Positions 48,885 to 59,912 of a stretch of DNA of 64,000 nt are shown here, piece after piece. The notes below the pieces were generated by a model that searched no databases, was not told where the DNA came from, and saw nothing but the letters and a program-made list of their open reading frames with translations. The stretch spans positions 1 through 64,000 of the forward strand of contig NW_024468530.1 of assembly GCF_001632365.1 (NCBI RefSeq), written 5' to 3'. The position numbers and the translations under genes were made by a program. Source of the stretch: Laetiporus sulphureus 93-53. Its lineage: Eukaryota; Basidiomycota; Agaricomycetes; Polyporales; Laetiporaceae. Each line of letters begins with the position of its first letter. Positions within the stretch are counted from its first letter, which is position 1.

Positions 48885-49181
48885 TCATCGTGTCTGTTCA
48901 AACGAATGCAACTCAGCACAAGACAGTACAAAATAGCACTCGCAAAACACACCTTCTGGAACCCGATAGCGGCCGACTTTTCGCGGAAGCACTGACGGCA
49001 AAGGTCAAGACCGTACTTGCGAATCAAACCAGCCTGGTGCGCGCAAAGGCGGCTTCCAACCAACAACGCGTCAGAACTCTCCTTCGCTCCCGCTCCAGTC
49101 ATCCAAAACAGCCACTCACCACTGGCGGCTGCCCTTACCGTACTTACGGGGGCGAGAAAACCAGACGCTGTCGTGTGTCAT
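48885..49181 (-). CDS. rps29: 40S ribosomal protein S29 (uS14)
   Basis: Three exons, 49181-49120, 49052-48953 and 48893-48885, encode 56 aa, the standard length of eukaryotic S29. The sequence starts [20 protein letters not shown] and continues [26 protein letters not shown], with the zinc-binding pattern CxxC...CxxC typical of uS14, and ends IGFQKTR. It sits in the head of the small ribosomal subunit near the mRNA/tRNA decoding path. The last exon holds only two codons and the stop; other S29 genes end in IGF plus three or four residues, which supports that splice. It is convergent with GH16 copy 1. Confidence 0.9.
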
Positions 49182-49432
49182 TTTGCCGGATCTAGAGGGT
49201 GCGGAAGGATATGCGCTGGAGAGATACACGGTCAACAGATGGGGCAGAGAGGCGGGGTGCAGCAACTGACCTGGCCGGGTTCTTGCAGATGGCTTCGCCG
49301 TTGGTTAACGAGGCGGGTTCGCTTTTGTTGTGCTGTATAGTGGCTGCGAACTTTAGGTTCCGCTGCGCTTGTCGGCAATTGCCGAAAGCGTACATAACCC
49401 ATGATATAATTCATAATAAAAAAGCAAATATT

Positions 49433-49519
49433 GCCTGCCTAGCTCAATCGGATAGAGCGTCAGACTCTTATGAGTGTTTGGGCATCTGAAGGCTGCGAGT
49501 TCGACCCTCGCGGTGGGCT
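49433..49519 (+). tRNA. tRNA-Lys (anticodon CUU) with a 13-nt intron
   Basis: GCCTGCC pairs with GGTGGGC (two G-T pairs) as acceptor stem; the D-arm is GCTC...GAGC, the anticodon stem TCAGA/TCTGA, and the T-arm GCGAG-TTCGACC-CTCGC. The loop is CTCTTA+A with anticodon CTT. A 13-nt intron (49471-49483) sits one base 3' of the anticodon, the usual site. The RNA polymerase III boxes are the normal internal ones. Confidence 0.93.
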
Positions 49520-49526
49520 AGTATAG

Positions 49527-49531
49527 TTTTT
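49527..49531 (+). terminator. RNA polymerase III terminator of tRNA-Lys
   Basis: Five T residues start 8 bases after the mature tRNA end, the usual Pol III stop signal. Confidence 0.8.
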
Positions 49532-50188
49532 CTCGTTTTGCACCGAGTCACCCCTTCTGTTGTGCTCGTTAACTTATGAATTCCATGTCGCTATCTACTG
49601 GTGCTGAAACTTGGTATTACTCAAGTTGGAGAGCCACACTGCTCCGCAAAACATGAGTTCCAGGATTTAGAGTCGTACGTGTTCATCACGGGAATAAAAC
49701 GAACGGCATAAGTGACCACCTTTCCGCGCAATGTGGAAGCCTGAGCTTGCCAAGTGGTTGCCATCACAGAGCGTTCTGCATAAAAATTCCTTCACAGCTT
49801 CAGAGGACCTGGGCTCCGCCGATGTGCGATAAAAGATCCACCTGGTCTTCCAATTCACTCGCAAAACATTTCATCAGTTCCTATCTTTTGACATCGGACT
49901 CGGAGGACCCTCTGAACTCCGCTCTTATTCAAGTCATGCCGGAGCGCCAGATCACTCTGGCTTCCAGATCTGGCTGTTGAACTTCCGACGTGCGAACAGC
50001 AGAATAGACTAACGGGCAGAGGTGACCGCAAAACGTAGCTCATGCCTATGCAACTGTTCAGACCTAAGCCACTCCCATTTAATCATTCTGACGTCCTAAA
50101 CCTATGACGCCGTTTCTCCAGCACTGATATAAATGGCCCTCTGGACCACTGACATGTTTTTTTCCAGCATTCCTGTCCCTGCTCGATC
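49532..50188. other. Interval upstream of the small secreted protein gene
   Basis: About 650 bp without coding evidence; it contains the TATA-like box at 50128-50133. Confidence 0.5.
50128..50133 (+). promoter_or_regulatory. TATA box of the small secreted protein gene
   Basis: TATAAA lies 61 nt upstream of the start codon at 50189, a normal distance for a highly expressed fungal gene; a pyrimidine run (about 50157-50165) follows it. Confidence 0.55.
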
Positions 50189-50634
50189 ATGCATAACGTC
50201 CTGCGATCCAGTTCTGTCTATTCGGTTCTCGCTCTCATAGGCCTAGTTGCAGGCTCATGCAGCTCACCATACAGTCTTTCCCTGTGTTGCATTTCTCTCG
50301 GTCCATACAGTGACAACGCATATGTGTGGGAGAACGAATGTGGCTTCGACTCGTCCGACGAGAGCATTCTCGTTGCAGCCGGATGTGAAGTGTCCGCGAC
50401 TGACTGGTAAGCAAATCTGCTGCGCTACTAGTGATATACCCGCTGATGGTATCGTCCTAGCTCCGAGAATATGTATGAGGCGTGTTGCGTGGAATATATG
50501 CCAGGTTTGCATGATTCGAAGCCCTGTAATAGGCAACGGCCTGGTGGGTGTTGACGATTTTTCGTGATTGCGCAGGTTGCCCCTCGTACGATGGAGCCGT
50601 TGGATATAATTGCACGGGATCTCTGGTTGAATGA
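50189..50634 (+). CDS. Small secreted ten-cysteine protein, hydrophobin-like Cys pairs
   Basis: Three exons, 50189-50406, 50461-50504 and 50576-50634, encode 106 aa. Residues 1-23 are a signal peptide. Mature cysteines are at 24, 33, 34, 51, 66, 73, 81, 82, 89 and 100. The C-CC-C...CC-C order recalls hydrophobins, but there are ten cysteines rather than eight, and loops such as GPYSDNAYVWENECGF are hydrophilic and aromatic, unlike class I hydrophobins. I recall related unnamed Agaricomycete proteins with a CC-xSLxPxSDNxYVW motif. Two CC pairs imply a tightly disulfide-bonded extracellular protein. The function is unknown; surface, wall or host-interaction roles are guesses. A decayed copy of its last exon lies at 53578-53640. 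A TATA box precedes the gene. Confidence 0.75.
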
Positions 50635-51103
50635 GCGCGGCCGTGGCGTGTCCATTAGCAGACCTTCCGCTGCATGTATTTCCCTCGACGATTCTTGAAC
50701 CGCTCACGAAGCTGATCTTTAAGTGTCTGGTGTTGAGCGACGTCGAAGGCTCAAAGTCGAGCTGCGGGATGACCGCGGTCGCGAATTAAATAAATTACGC
50801 TTCTCCGTTGCGTCTGCAGTTCCACGTCAAATGCACCAGAGTTTACTTCTAGGTACCTATTTCATGAGCAACGGTATGTTCCGCATTCTTGTAGAATGTT
50901 CTACCTGCAGCATTGAACTCGCGCTTGAGCCTTTTTGTTTAATGTTCGGCAACACGGAGGTCCTACCTGACGCCACAGACGCGTCCGAGCATCGCAACTG
51001 TTATGCTTCTTTTACTCACGGCGCGACTTGAACGAGGCAAGCACTACCTGCGTAGTACCATCACCATCTTATTTCACGCCTGCCACTGTTATCCGTCTTT
51101 GTC

Positions 51104-53339
51104 ATGGCAGACGGTGTCAAGGCAGCGCTTGAATTGAAGGCTGAGGGGAACGCGCTCTATGCAAAGCAAGACTATCTTGCAGCGTATAAGAAGTACTCCG
51201 ACGCGACTGAGATCGATGATAAGAACGCCGTTCTATATGCGAATCGTGCTGCCTGCTCTCTGGGACTGAAATGGTGAGCACCGCGTGTCTTGCAATCTCT
51301 GAATGCGCCATCTCACATTTATGCAGTTTCTCGGATGTGGTAGCTGATGCTCAAAAGGTATTCGGTCTTGGGACTAGAGTTCTTCATCTACGTGAACATA
51401 GTCCTCATAAACCTTGAACTAATTCAGACAACCGATATCGACCCGAAATATGCCAAAGCATGGGCGCGCTTGGCCACAGCACACAATGTTCATTCTTGCT
51501 TTTTATTTTCTGGAGCGAGCTCATCTATCTAATACCTTTATAGGCTCTGGGTAACTTTGATGCTAGCGTCAAGTCTTGGCAAAGGGCACTCGGCATGTTA
51601 CCTGTCGAGAAATTGAGCATGGTGGAAGCCAGACAAAAAGAGCAGTATGAAAGCGAACTGCGAAACACGCTTGCTAAGTCCAAGTCTGCAACTGCAGCAA
51701 GTAGGGATACACATCAGATTCCTCGGAATACGGCGCAATGGGCCCGTGCAAGAGCCATGGTACTAGAGCTGGAGAGATGCGCACTACTGAGGCAGTGAAC
51801 AGCAGCGTGAGGTTCATTCGCATGAAGATCGCCGGGCCTACTTTGACGTTTCGTTCTCCAGGCCTGGGTGATTTTAGGGGCAGCATCGGTGAGTGTTTAT
51901 GAAGAAATGTGTCATTGCAGAAGGGTTCATGAAGCCATTCAAGGACTAGGACAATGGCATGTCGAAAATGAAGCAGCTAAAGAAGGTTCCAACTGCAACA
52001 GGAGTGAAGGTTGAAGGGATCCCTGGTGTGAGCCGCAATCTATATGATAGCAGAACGATTTATTTGATGCTTCCCAGGCTCTGATAGACCTATCCAATGC
52101 GATGCTCGAGGATCCCAGAATTGTCCACATCAACGATAACAGTTTTCTGCAAGTTTACAGTGAACAAGGTATCGTCATTATCTGGGTATCATGATTTATT
52201 CTGATCCGGATCCTTAGCTTTGTTTGAAGCAGAAATGGATGGAGTTTGGTTAACAGGAAGCGCAAAGGAGGTCATTGCTGATGCTCCAGAACGGCAACGT
52301 AAAGAAGGCTGGGCTTCTGTTCGCGCGGCCATCTCGACGACTGTCCGGTAGGTGGCCTTCGATTCGTGCGCTCCATCTGACCCAAGAAAATGTTCAGCAT
52401 GTGGATTTTGCGTGGATATATGGCGTTGGGTGGTCGGGACGATGGGCCCGCCGCGATTAAAGACTACTCACAAGCCCTCGAGGTGTTAGAGTGGGGAAGG
52501 CAAGCTTGGCGAGACGTGAAGAAAGAGGACAGAGGTATCATTTTTGACGACCAATTTTTCCGCGGCGTCCGCTCCATATACTTGCAGGCACTTATGACGG
52601 TACGTGGCCATTAACCCTTGACGTCTGGCATGCTACATGTTAAAGTTGTTTTCCAGGCAGAGCGGCAGGCTTCTGGTAATGATGCAGAGGATTTGTTGAA
52701 CACCATCCTAGAAGAAGCACAAGATATGTTGCGCGACATCAGCTCACCTGAAACTGCGTTGCCGGAGGGTATTTATGACCCTGGATTCGTTTCATCTTTC
52801 GTACTTTATCCTAGAGGGCGCGCACTGTCGTACGTTGTTTAACCTTCTTCGTCACACATCAAGGCCACTCACTCGTCGGCAGAATGGTCGGGTACTATCA
52901 CAACCACATTGCTCGGCAGCTCGTGTTGCAGAAAAATGCATCTGCATTCGAACATTTTACGAAAGCTGCCTGTGCGTACTTCGAAGCTGGCCAGATGTAC
53001 CCCGAGGACGACGAATTACATGCATGCAAGTCATTGGACTCACGATCTCGCATGTTCCTGGCTGACTGACAGCATACAGGGTTTTTACATTCTGGGCTGG
53101 TAGCGTCGAAACTCTGCGGTTGTCCGATTAGCGAAGCGTTGCCCATTTTCGAGAAGATCCGACTAGCCATCCCTAAAATGAAGCCCATCTGGGAGTATTC
53201 TGGATTGGCTCACACTGGAAGGGATGGAGCATTGCAAGAAGATGTAAAAAACGAGGAGAGTCTTCGTAAAGCATTGCAGGAAGGCAGGCTCACCCCAGAC
53301 GACTTCATTCTGCCAGAACCTCTACAGTTCTCACTCTAA
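51104..53339 (+). CDS. TPR-repeat protein, apparent 2-nt frameshift in exon 4
   Basis: Twelve exons: 51104-51273, 51327-51357, 51428-51487, 51544-51806, 51862-51888, 51950-52027, 52078-52168, 52218-52347, 52398-52599, 52657-52829, 52883-53025, 53080-53339. The start is a TPR (KAEGNALYAKQDYLAAYKKY...ANRAACSLGL, then DIDPKYAKAWARLATAH). The later exons match a fungal TPR family I recognise by motifs: MLEDPRIVHIND, VWLTGSAKEVIAD, ALEVLEWGRQAW, GFVSSFVLYPRGRA and MYPEDDELHAWF. Exon 4 is 263 nt; its end (EMRTTEAVNSS|AWVILGAAS) is two bases out of frame with its start. The slip lies in GGAGAGATG at 51771-51779; one GA fewer restores a 541-aa protein. It is either a recent inactivation, a real allele, or a sequence error. 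The intron at 53026-53079 starts with GC. TPR proteins are scaffolds; partners are unknown. Confidence 0.8.
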
Positions 53340-53354
53340 GGTCGATGCCGCTGA

Positions 53355-53378
53355 TGCTTGCTTGCTTGCTTGCTTGCT
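53355..53378. repeat. Simple repeat (TGCT)6
   Basis: Six perfect TGCT units just downstream of the TPR gene stop codon. Confidence 0.95.
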
Positions 53379-53577
53379 TTCGAGACTGGCTACAATGTAT
53401 TTCATGCTATCCTTGTAGGTTATAACTGGTGTATATGTAGATCTCCTTCCCTGCGATGAATGTGATGACAATGGAGAGTCAGACTCACTATGATCTTAAA
53501 TTTACGATAACCTTCCAATCATCCACATGCCAGGCATTTGAACCCTCCGATACGCACTGACCTAGTGCGGTTTGATA

Positions 53578-53640
53578 AATTGTGCGGGCTCTCTGGTTGA
53601 ATGAGCACGGTCGCGGCATCGTCCCCAGCAGATCCTCATC
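53578..53640 (+). pseudogene. Remnant of the last exon of a second small-secreted-protein gene
   Basis: The sequence reads NCAGSLVE followed by TGA, against NCTGSLVE-TGA at the end of the gene at 50189-50634. Similarity continues for about 35 bp into the 3' flank (GAGCxCGGxCGxGGC, then AGCAGA). Upstream the frame is full of stops and no other exon is recognisable. It marks an old tandem duplication around the TPR gene. Confidence 0.75.
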
Positions 53641-53884
53641 TGTAACTTTCTGTTCATACTAGTAAGTTGGCGATGAAGTCTCTGTTACCATATATCTACC
53701 ACGAGGGCCTTCATTACCATGGCAAGCACCAGTTACAAGATGTGTATGTAAATCTGCAACAAGATAGATGAGCTACAGTTGGTAGATATGTAAGTACAAG
53801 TTTACGAAGCATGCAGTAAATATGAATTTGTACATGTGGATCGTGACATTGCTTGTGAAGGGCGACCTCCATCCCCACGACGAT

Positions 53885-56198
53885 CTAGACATCTGCTTCT
53901 CGGAAGATGTTGATCGATCCAAAGACGTGCGCGATGACTTCGACCTCCGAATCCTCTTCGTTGGAACTCTCTACGACAATCACAGGCTTCTTGGAGTCCA
54001 AGACTGGCCGAGGCGGCAGATGGGTTGGAATGCCAGAGAGACTGATGCCGTCTTTCGAACGAGTGGGAAGGGGTCCAGAGCGGGGGGGAGCTAAAGGCGA
54101 CGTCATAAACTGATATTTGCTACAACGAAGGGATGCACCCACCGTTGCTTTGAGTGGAAGGCAGGTGAATTCCAGTCTTGGCGATCGGTGTGCGAGGAGC
54201 ACGCCGTGTGTTCTCGAACAGAGGAATGAGTCGGCCGGCATTGCATCGTCCGCATACTAGTCACATATTTAGTCGTCATGTGCTAACCCACTTGTGGTGT
54301 AGCACTCCGCCGGCTACTCACCAGCGTTTGGTCGCATAGATTTTGAATGGCGGCCGTAGCTAGAGCAAAATAACTCGCCCGTCATGAGACATCAATGTTA
54401 AGAAAAGGAAGCAACGTACATGTGATTACATTGCTCGCATTCTAGCAAATTGTCCGCTAACGTGAGCTGAGCTGAAAGAATGAATTAGGACCACTTACTC
54501 CATTGGTACTTGCATACGATGTCGTAGTTGTGTCTGGTCTGGGGAACATGGCTTGAGCTGAGGTCTTCTGCTCACTAGAAGAGGGTAATACCGTCACTTC
54601 AATGTCGGGTCTTTTTCTCATGACCTTTCTCGCCCTTGCATGGTCACTCGGAATGAATAGTGTTTACACAACGAATTCAGCAACGCGAACATACCACGCT
54701 TTGAATTTTCTCCCGTGATGCTCTTTGGGGTCTTCGTCAATGATCCAGCATGCCAGATGGCACATCTCATGGGAGAGTGTGTTACGGATACGTTCTGGGT
54801 TTGACAAGCATTGAGAGAATGTCACATCGCTACATAAGAATACGTACCGTCACAGTCCAGAATCTTGGTCGCTAGCTCGATTTCATATTTTCGCGCATTA
54901 TCATTCGACCTGGATGTTCTGTGAGCGGAGGATGATGCATCACCCTTTCGGTTGCTATCGAACGCACTTGTGCCATCTGGCCCTCCCGGCAGTGGTCAGC
55001 AGCCTCTTGTTCCACGTCAATTGTGTGGTAGCGGGGATCTTTTCACCGAAGATGGTGCGATTTAAATCTTCAAATAGAGCGCGAGCAAAAGCTTCCCTTC
55101 TTGCCTGCTCGGCATCTCTCATTGCTTTCTGTGTCCTGCGTGGAGTTTTGCCGGCTTTCCGAGGCGTAGCGGCAGGCGTCCGCTTGGTTGGACGCACTTC
55201 CACATCAGATTCTGAACTGGATTTATACGAGCCAATCCGTCTTGGATGTGAGTGAGAGGCGGGGGGAACATTGTCTAAGTTGGAATGAGGAACCGATTCG
55301 TTCAAAAGAGGTCCTGCTTTGTGTGCTCCATCGGGCGCATCCCTATGATTTGGATGTCCATTAATCATTTTCAACAAGGTGAAAAGGCTTACAGCACAAT
55401 GATGGGCTCGTCATCTCCAGCAGACGTTACACTGTCATCGTCATCAACATACAGAGGCAGAGGTGTCGGAAGCACTTCAGGGTATCCTATGTGCCTCTGA
55501 TGGTGCGTAGGTACCGTATTTGAGCTTGTTGGCGTCTCATGTATAGTCACTGCCTTGATTGCACACGCATTGTCTCCGTCTGAGGATTCTGATGAGCTGA
55601 GAGTCAAGTCAATCACAGGTCCGCTCGGTTTGACAAGAACGCGGTCTTTGCGTGGCCGTAAAACTGGCTTCGGCTCCCACAATTCACGATCTGACCGTTC
55701 TGAGTCTGAGCTCTGTACTATGCGTCGCGCTCTAGCTGTTGTGCGTTGGTGATTCCTCCGCTTGGAAGTACACGACGATATTTCGCTAATACTCGTTGAA
55801 ATTGTTGGTCAATACAGCATGCACATGGAATCAGATACTCACTTTTCGTCTTCATCCCCCGAGAAGATCTCAACAATGTCGACGCGATTGCTTGCATTGG
55901 CGTCGTTGCGTTTGTGCGCCGCAAACGACCTTTGCCTGCACTGAATAAGTCTTCGTTCGGCATCAAAACGACGGGAAATGTACTTCATTCTGTCCTCGTC
56001 TTTGTCCAAAACAACATCTTCTTCCTGTTTCGCGTTTGTGTGGGGTTCAGCGTGTGGAGGGCAGCCGGCGACGTTAAGAGTAGCTACTGCTACTATTGCC
56101 AGTGCAAGAGCGCCTGAGAAACACTAGCAAACAACAAGCTAGTGAGTTACGATACCTTTAGAGATCTCAGTCACTTGTGGCATGCAGCTTGTGGCCAT
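53885..56198 (-). CDS. SprT-like (GCNA/ACRC-type) zinc metalloprotease-domain protein
   Basis: Eleven exons: 56198-56156, 56113-55843, 55791-55393, 55342-54968, 54918-54848, 54794-54695, 54634-54510, 54441-54420, 54359-54322, 54256-54143, 54090-53885; 1764 nt, 587 aa. SprT domain: LFEDLNRTIFGEKIPATTQL, TWNKRLLTTAGRARW, IELATKILDCDERIRNTL, then the zinc-binding HExxH as SHEMCHLACWI (about residue 394). A zinc ribbon follows (KCEQCNHIYGRHSKS...VCGRCNAGRL). The long N-terminus is acidic and Ser-rich, as in GCNA/ACRC proteins, which act on DNA-protein crosslinks in nuclei. The tail is acidic (VESSNEEDSEVEV). The start at 56198 has a good context (AAGATGG) and keeps frame through a 42-nt intron, but its hydrophobic GALALAIVAVATLNVAG stretch is odd; the in-frame ATG at 55988 (MKYISRRF) is an alternative. 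Confidence 0.85.
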
Positions 56199-56898
56199 CT
56201 TGGTAGCGAAACGGGAGCAAACTGCAGCAAAGCACCGTATGAACAAAGATGAACCCCAGGTGGCTGGCGCCGATGGCCAAGTTGACGGATCGCGTCGCGT
56301 CGCGACGTCACGTGGACGCGTAGTACATATTTCAGCCACCTAAGCCACTCACAGGCTCAGCTCAGAGCGACTCCTCATGTAGTCGGAGTCTCAGTGGCAG
56401 CTGGCCCTGCAAGTAAAATTATGAACTGAAGCATACTCCTGGTTGTCCAGCATCTGCATTTCAGCCCGAAACTTGCTCGTAGCGGTGCACACGGCGTTAG
56501 CGAACATTAATCCTGCGCTACTTGTCATCATAATGGCGTTAGAATCAAATGGAGAAGCTCCTGCACATTATCGAGAGGACGACTGAGATTCTCTTTGGGC
56601 AACGCGTGTAGGGCGAGATCTTACGGCAGGACGATAATGCTGACATAACGGTGGACGTTTATCGACCCGAGATAAACGTGAGCGAAGTTCATGGTCAATG
56701 CTAGACATGTTGTTTCCTTGTCAATATAAATCCAACGCATTGCAATGTGTAGTACGCAAAAAGATGTTGTTCGATACATTCTGACTCTATATATTGACTG
56801 CTAGTATGCGACATCTATCCACCATTGGGCTCGTTACCAGCACGGAAACCCTATCACAAATGCTAGGATATCTATACATCGTCGTTGATCTCATCCGA
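56199..56898. other. Interval between SprT-like and GH16 copy 2 genes
   Basis: About 700 bp with no coding evidence. It holds the 3' flank of GH16 copy 2 and the promoter of the SprT-like gene. Confidence 0.5.
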
Positions 56899-58579
56899 TC
56901 AGCTCGTCTGGTAGATTTTCACGCTCTTTATCTCCCAGTCTGCCAGATGAGTCGAGAGTCAGACATCAGATAAAATGCAATAAGGTGTAGTCGTTGTAAC
57001 ATGTACTTACAGGCTTCCTCGAATGCGGCACCGTTATTCGCCACGAACTCCTCGCATGTCGCCAGGCCCGTCCGCTGTGCACAGCTCTGTTCCTGCCCAG
57101 GTGCACCGGTCGAGTTCCAGCCGTCGCCTGCCCAGTCTCCACTGCAGCAATTATAGATGTCGTCAGCATCACTCACACTGTGTCAATAGCATTGCAGGAT
57201 GGACGCACCAGAGCGTAGTGTCAAAGATTGCCGAATGGTCATAGAAGAACTCCGTCGAGTTGCACGAGGAGGAGGGGAAGTTGGCGATGGGCGTGCCCCA
57301 GCTCGTTGGCTGGGGAGCGCCCGTGGTGATATCCGCTGGGATCGCGCTGCGGTTGAAGAAGTGTACGGTGATGCCTGCATCGTCCCAGTTCACTGCAATG
57401 TTCAAACCACGCAGGCTCAGCAAACGAAGCTCCGGTCAGATATTGCACGCAAGCACACGCACTCGCATAGACCCCACCACCGACCGCGTTGAACGGCGCA
57501 CCGAACGAGTCGGTCTGGGTCGCGCGCACTCCGCACCCCGAGTCGCCCGTGCCCGAGACGGAGCAGTCAGTCCCGCTGACGAGGGTACCCGTGATGTCGA
57601 GTTGGGCAGTGTTGTTGGTGGGCAGCGAGCAGCCAGTGTTGGTATGGAGCGTGACTTGGTCATTCGTGTAATCATTCACGCCCTCGACAATATCGATCTC
57701 GCCGCCATCAGGCCAATTCGGACCTGCCATGACGCATATGCATATGAAAACCTAGGGAGCAACGAAGGGCTTATCGCACCCACCATTTGACCAGAACGCG
57801 GGCCAAGTGCCGCAGCCGGTCGGCAAGTGCACAGCATCGAGGACGACCAGAGCCTTCGTATACGTGAAGTCGGTAGTGATCCGCACGCTTTTGCGATATC
57901 CGGTAACCACTGGTGTCGTCTCTACCTTGAGGTAGGCATTGCCGGCACTATTGACTCCCGTGAGGTTACTCGTTTCCTAAACGGAGAAGGTCAGCATGAG
58001 ACATCGGCGACAAAGCAGAGTGAACGGCATGTACATACCGCAGCATCCCCGTTGACATAGTCAACGACACCAGCTGTCGGATCCGTATAGGTGAAGAACG
58101 CCCATCCGCCGAAAAAAGTGTTCCCTTCCTGTTGTTCTGGTTTGAACTCTCTGAGCATTAGCCAAATGTAAAACTGTACGCACGTAGCTCTGTTGCAGCT
58201 TCCAAGGTGAAGACGCCTCTGCGGAGCTACTCGCAGAAGGAACTGCCGCAGAGGTACCCGACGCTACCGCGGAACCGCCAACGCCACCACTAATGCCACC
58301 ACTGGACGAGCCGCTCCCACTCCCTCCATTTAACGTGGACTCGTTAGATAGCACGTTGATGCAGTACGTGCCGCCTGAACCGCTGTCGGTTTGATCAACG
58401 AGTACCCCGTGGTATGCCGTACGCAGGTCGCGCATGAGGCCAGTACTTCGTTTGACCGCATTGTGGCGTACGCGGCTGGCGGTGCGCAGTATGGTGTCGG
58501 ATCCCCGTGTGAATAAATTAGCATCTGAAGGAGCGACGTTTTCGAGCAGAAAGAGGAGAAGAGAGACGCGGATGTACAT
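56899..58579 (-). CDS. Secreted GH16-family glucanase (copy 2)
   Basis: Seven exons: 58579-58184, 58128-58039, 57976-57784, 57723-57463, 57392-57209, 57141-57011, 56939-56899; 1296 nt, 431 aa. It has a signal peptide (MYIRVSLLLFLLENVAPSDA), a Gly/Ser/Ala-rich linker, and a catalytic module with WPAFWSNGPNWP, the active-site motif GGEIDIVEG at about residue 234, and the end AYWEIKSVKIYQTS. Exons 2-7 are 90, 193, 261, 184, 131 and 41 nt, identical to copy 1, so the pair arose by duplication. It lies in opposite orientation to copy 1, tail to tail across 8.5 kb. The same beta-glucan activity is expected; the linker and loops differ, so specificity may too. Confidence 0.92.
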
Positions 58580-59912
58580 GGTCTCGCGTCAAGCTGGCCG
58601 TCGGCCTCTAGTCGTTGCGGTCGCTGAAGCTTGAAGGCGAGGAACAGGCGTGGAGATGGATCTTGGACGCGCGAGATTGTGGAGCACGGTGCAAGCAGAC
58701 AACCAAGCGAGACGCTTCGCGAAGATATCGAGAAGTTGCTCAATCAAGAGGTAGAAAACTGATGAGATATCAATGCGAGTCGAGGTGAGGTAGACCGGAA
58801 CATCGCTGTGCGCTGCGGCGACTGTCGAGGAACGTACTGGCTCAATCCTGAGAGCAGCAGGAGGGTCTGTGGACGCGGCGCGGTCGCACGCGGGCCGCGA
58901 AATTGTCAGGCGCTCAATTCTTCTAGCCACCATCTCTATAAGTTTCACATTAAATGCTTCCTCTCTGCTCGTTCTCTTTCGCTCTGCCAGAGACACTTGT
59001 CAACTGTGGGTCAACCAGTCTGAATGCTCTGCTGTGTCGACTCTGGACGTGTATCCCAGATATCCCCAATCTCTTGGGATGACACGCAGTGCGGTATAGC
59101 TACTAGGTGCAGAAAGTTCAATCGCAATTGACCGTCTCGCTGGTTAAGTGAAGTCGTCACGGTAGTCTGGCTCATCGAGAACGCGCCTCCTATGAAACGT
59201 TCGGATTCCTATGACTCGCTTGACCAGTTAGTGCCTACAAATTTAAGTAACCGCTCCTTCGGCCGACGTCAGGTCAATTTGTAGATTCTTGGCCGGGTAG
59301 GGTAACGTGTGCGGCTCCCCGCTGCTCTACGTTGTGGCCGTGCTCAGCTTCTCGTATCGTTGGAATTGCGTTGGGTCGTTAACGACATCCCGGCATGTAT
59401 CAGTTTGCTTCTCAGTCCTGTTCCCATGATTCTGTAGGTGCTGAGCTACCATCCCACGATTCAGCTCTCTGTCTGTTGAGCATCATTCGTGCATGAGTCA
59501 CCTCTCACGCGATCCTTTGCAGTACTGAAGGATGTGGGTCAGCATTTGTTGCACTTTCGGTATGTGCAGAATGCGATGCATGATGTACTTTAAGAGTGTG
59601 ATTGTGATGATCCCGTCGCTGTATGAGCGGCAACGTACCGGTAACGTTAACGGGTGACGGGTCCCTTGTAATTTGTAGTGGGGACTAAAATTGCTCGAGT
59701 GCTCGTGGAACTCCAGCGCATAAGCAGTGTTTCGGCTTCCCTTGCGGGGCTCCGAGGATAACTCTGTTACATAACGCGTTCCAAGCGTCAATAAAGCTGC
59801 AGCGCCTATTTAGATCGCACAGCGATGATGTTCCACGAAAACCGTGCCCCGTCGGACAGCTTCAGAGGAGGGTTGACGGTGCATCCGAACGCACCCTTCT
59901 CTGTACACGACC
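58580..59912. other. Divergent interval between GH16 copy 2 and the dicarboxylate carrier
   Basis: About 1.3 kb containing both promoters. Short open stretches are present but none has a recognisable domain or splice partners. Confidence 0.45.

Noticed and set aside
50189..50634. Calling the small secreted protein a hydrophobin
   Set aside because: It has ten cysteines, not eight, and lacks the hydrophobic loops between the CC pairs, so only the Cys-pair resemblance is stated.
51947..51949. In-frame TAG in the TPR gene
   Set aside because: The TAG is the end of an intron (51889-51949, ...GGACTAG); splicing there joins AAS to DNGMSKMKQ in frame, so it is not a nonsense mutation.
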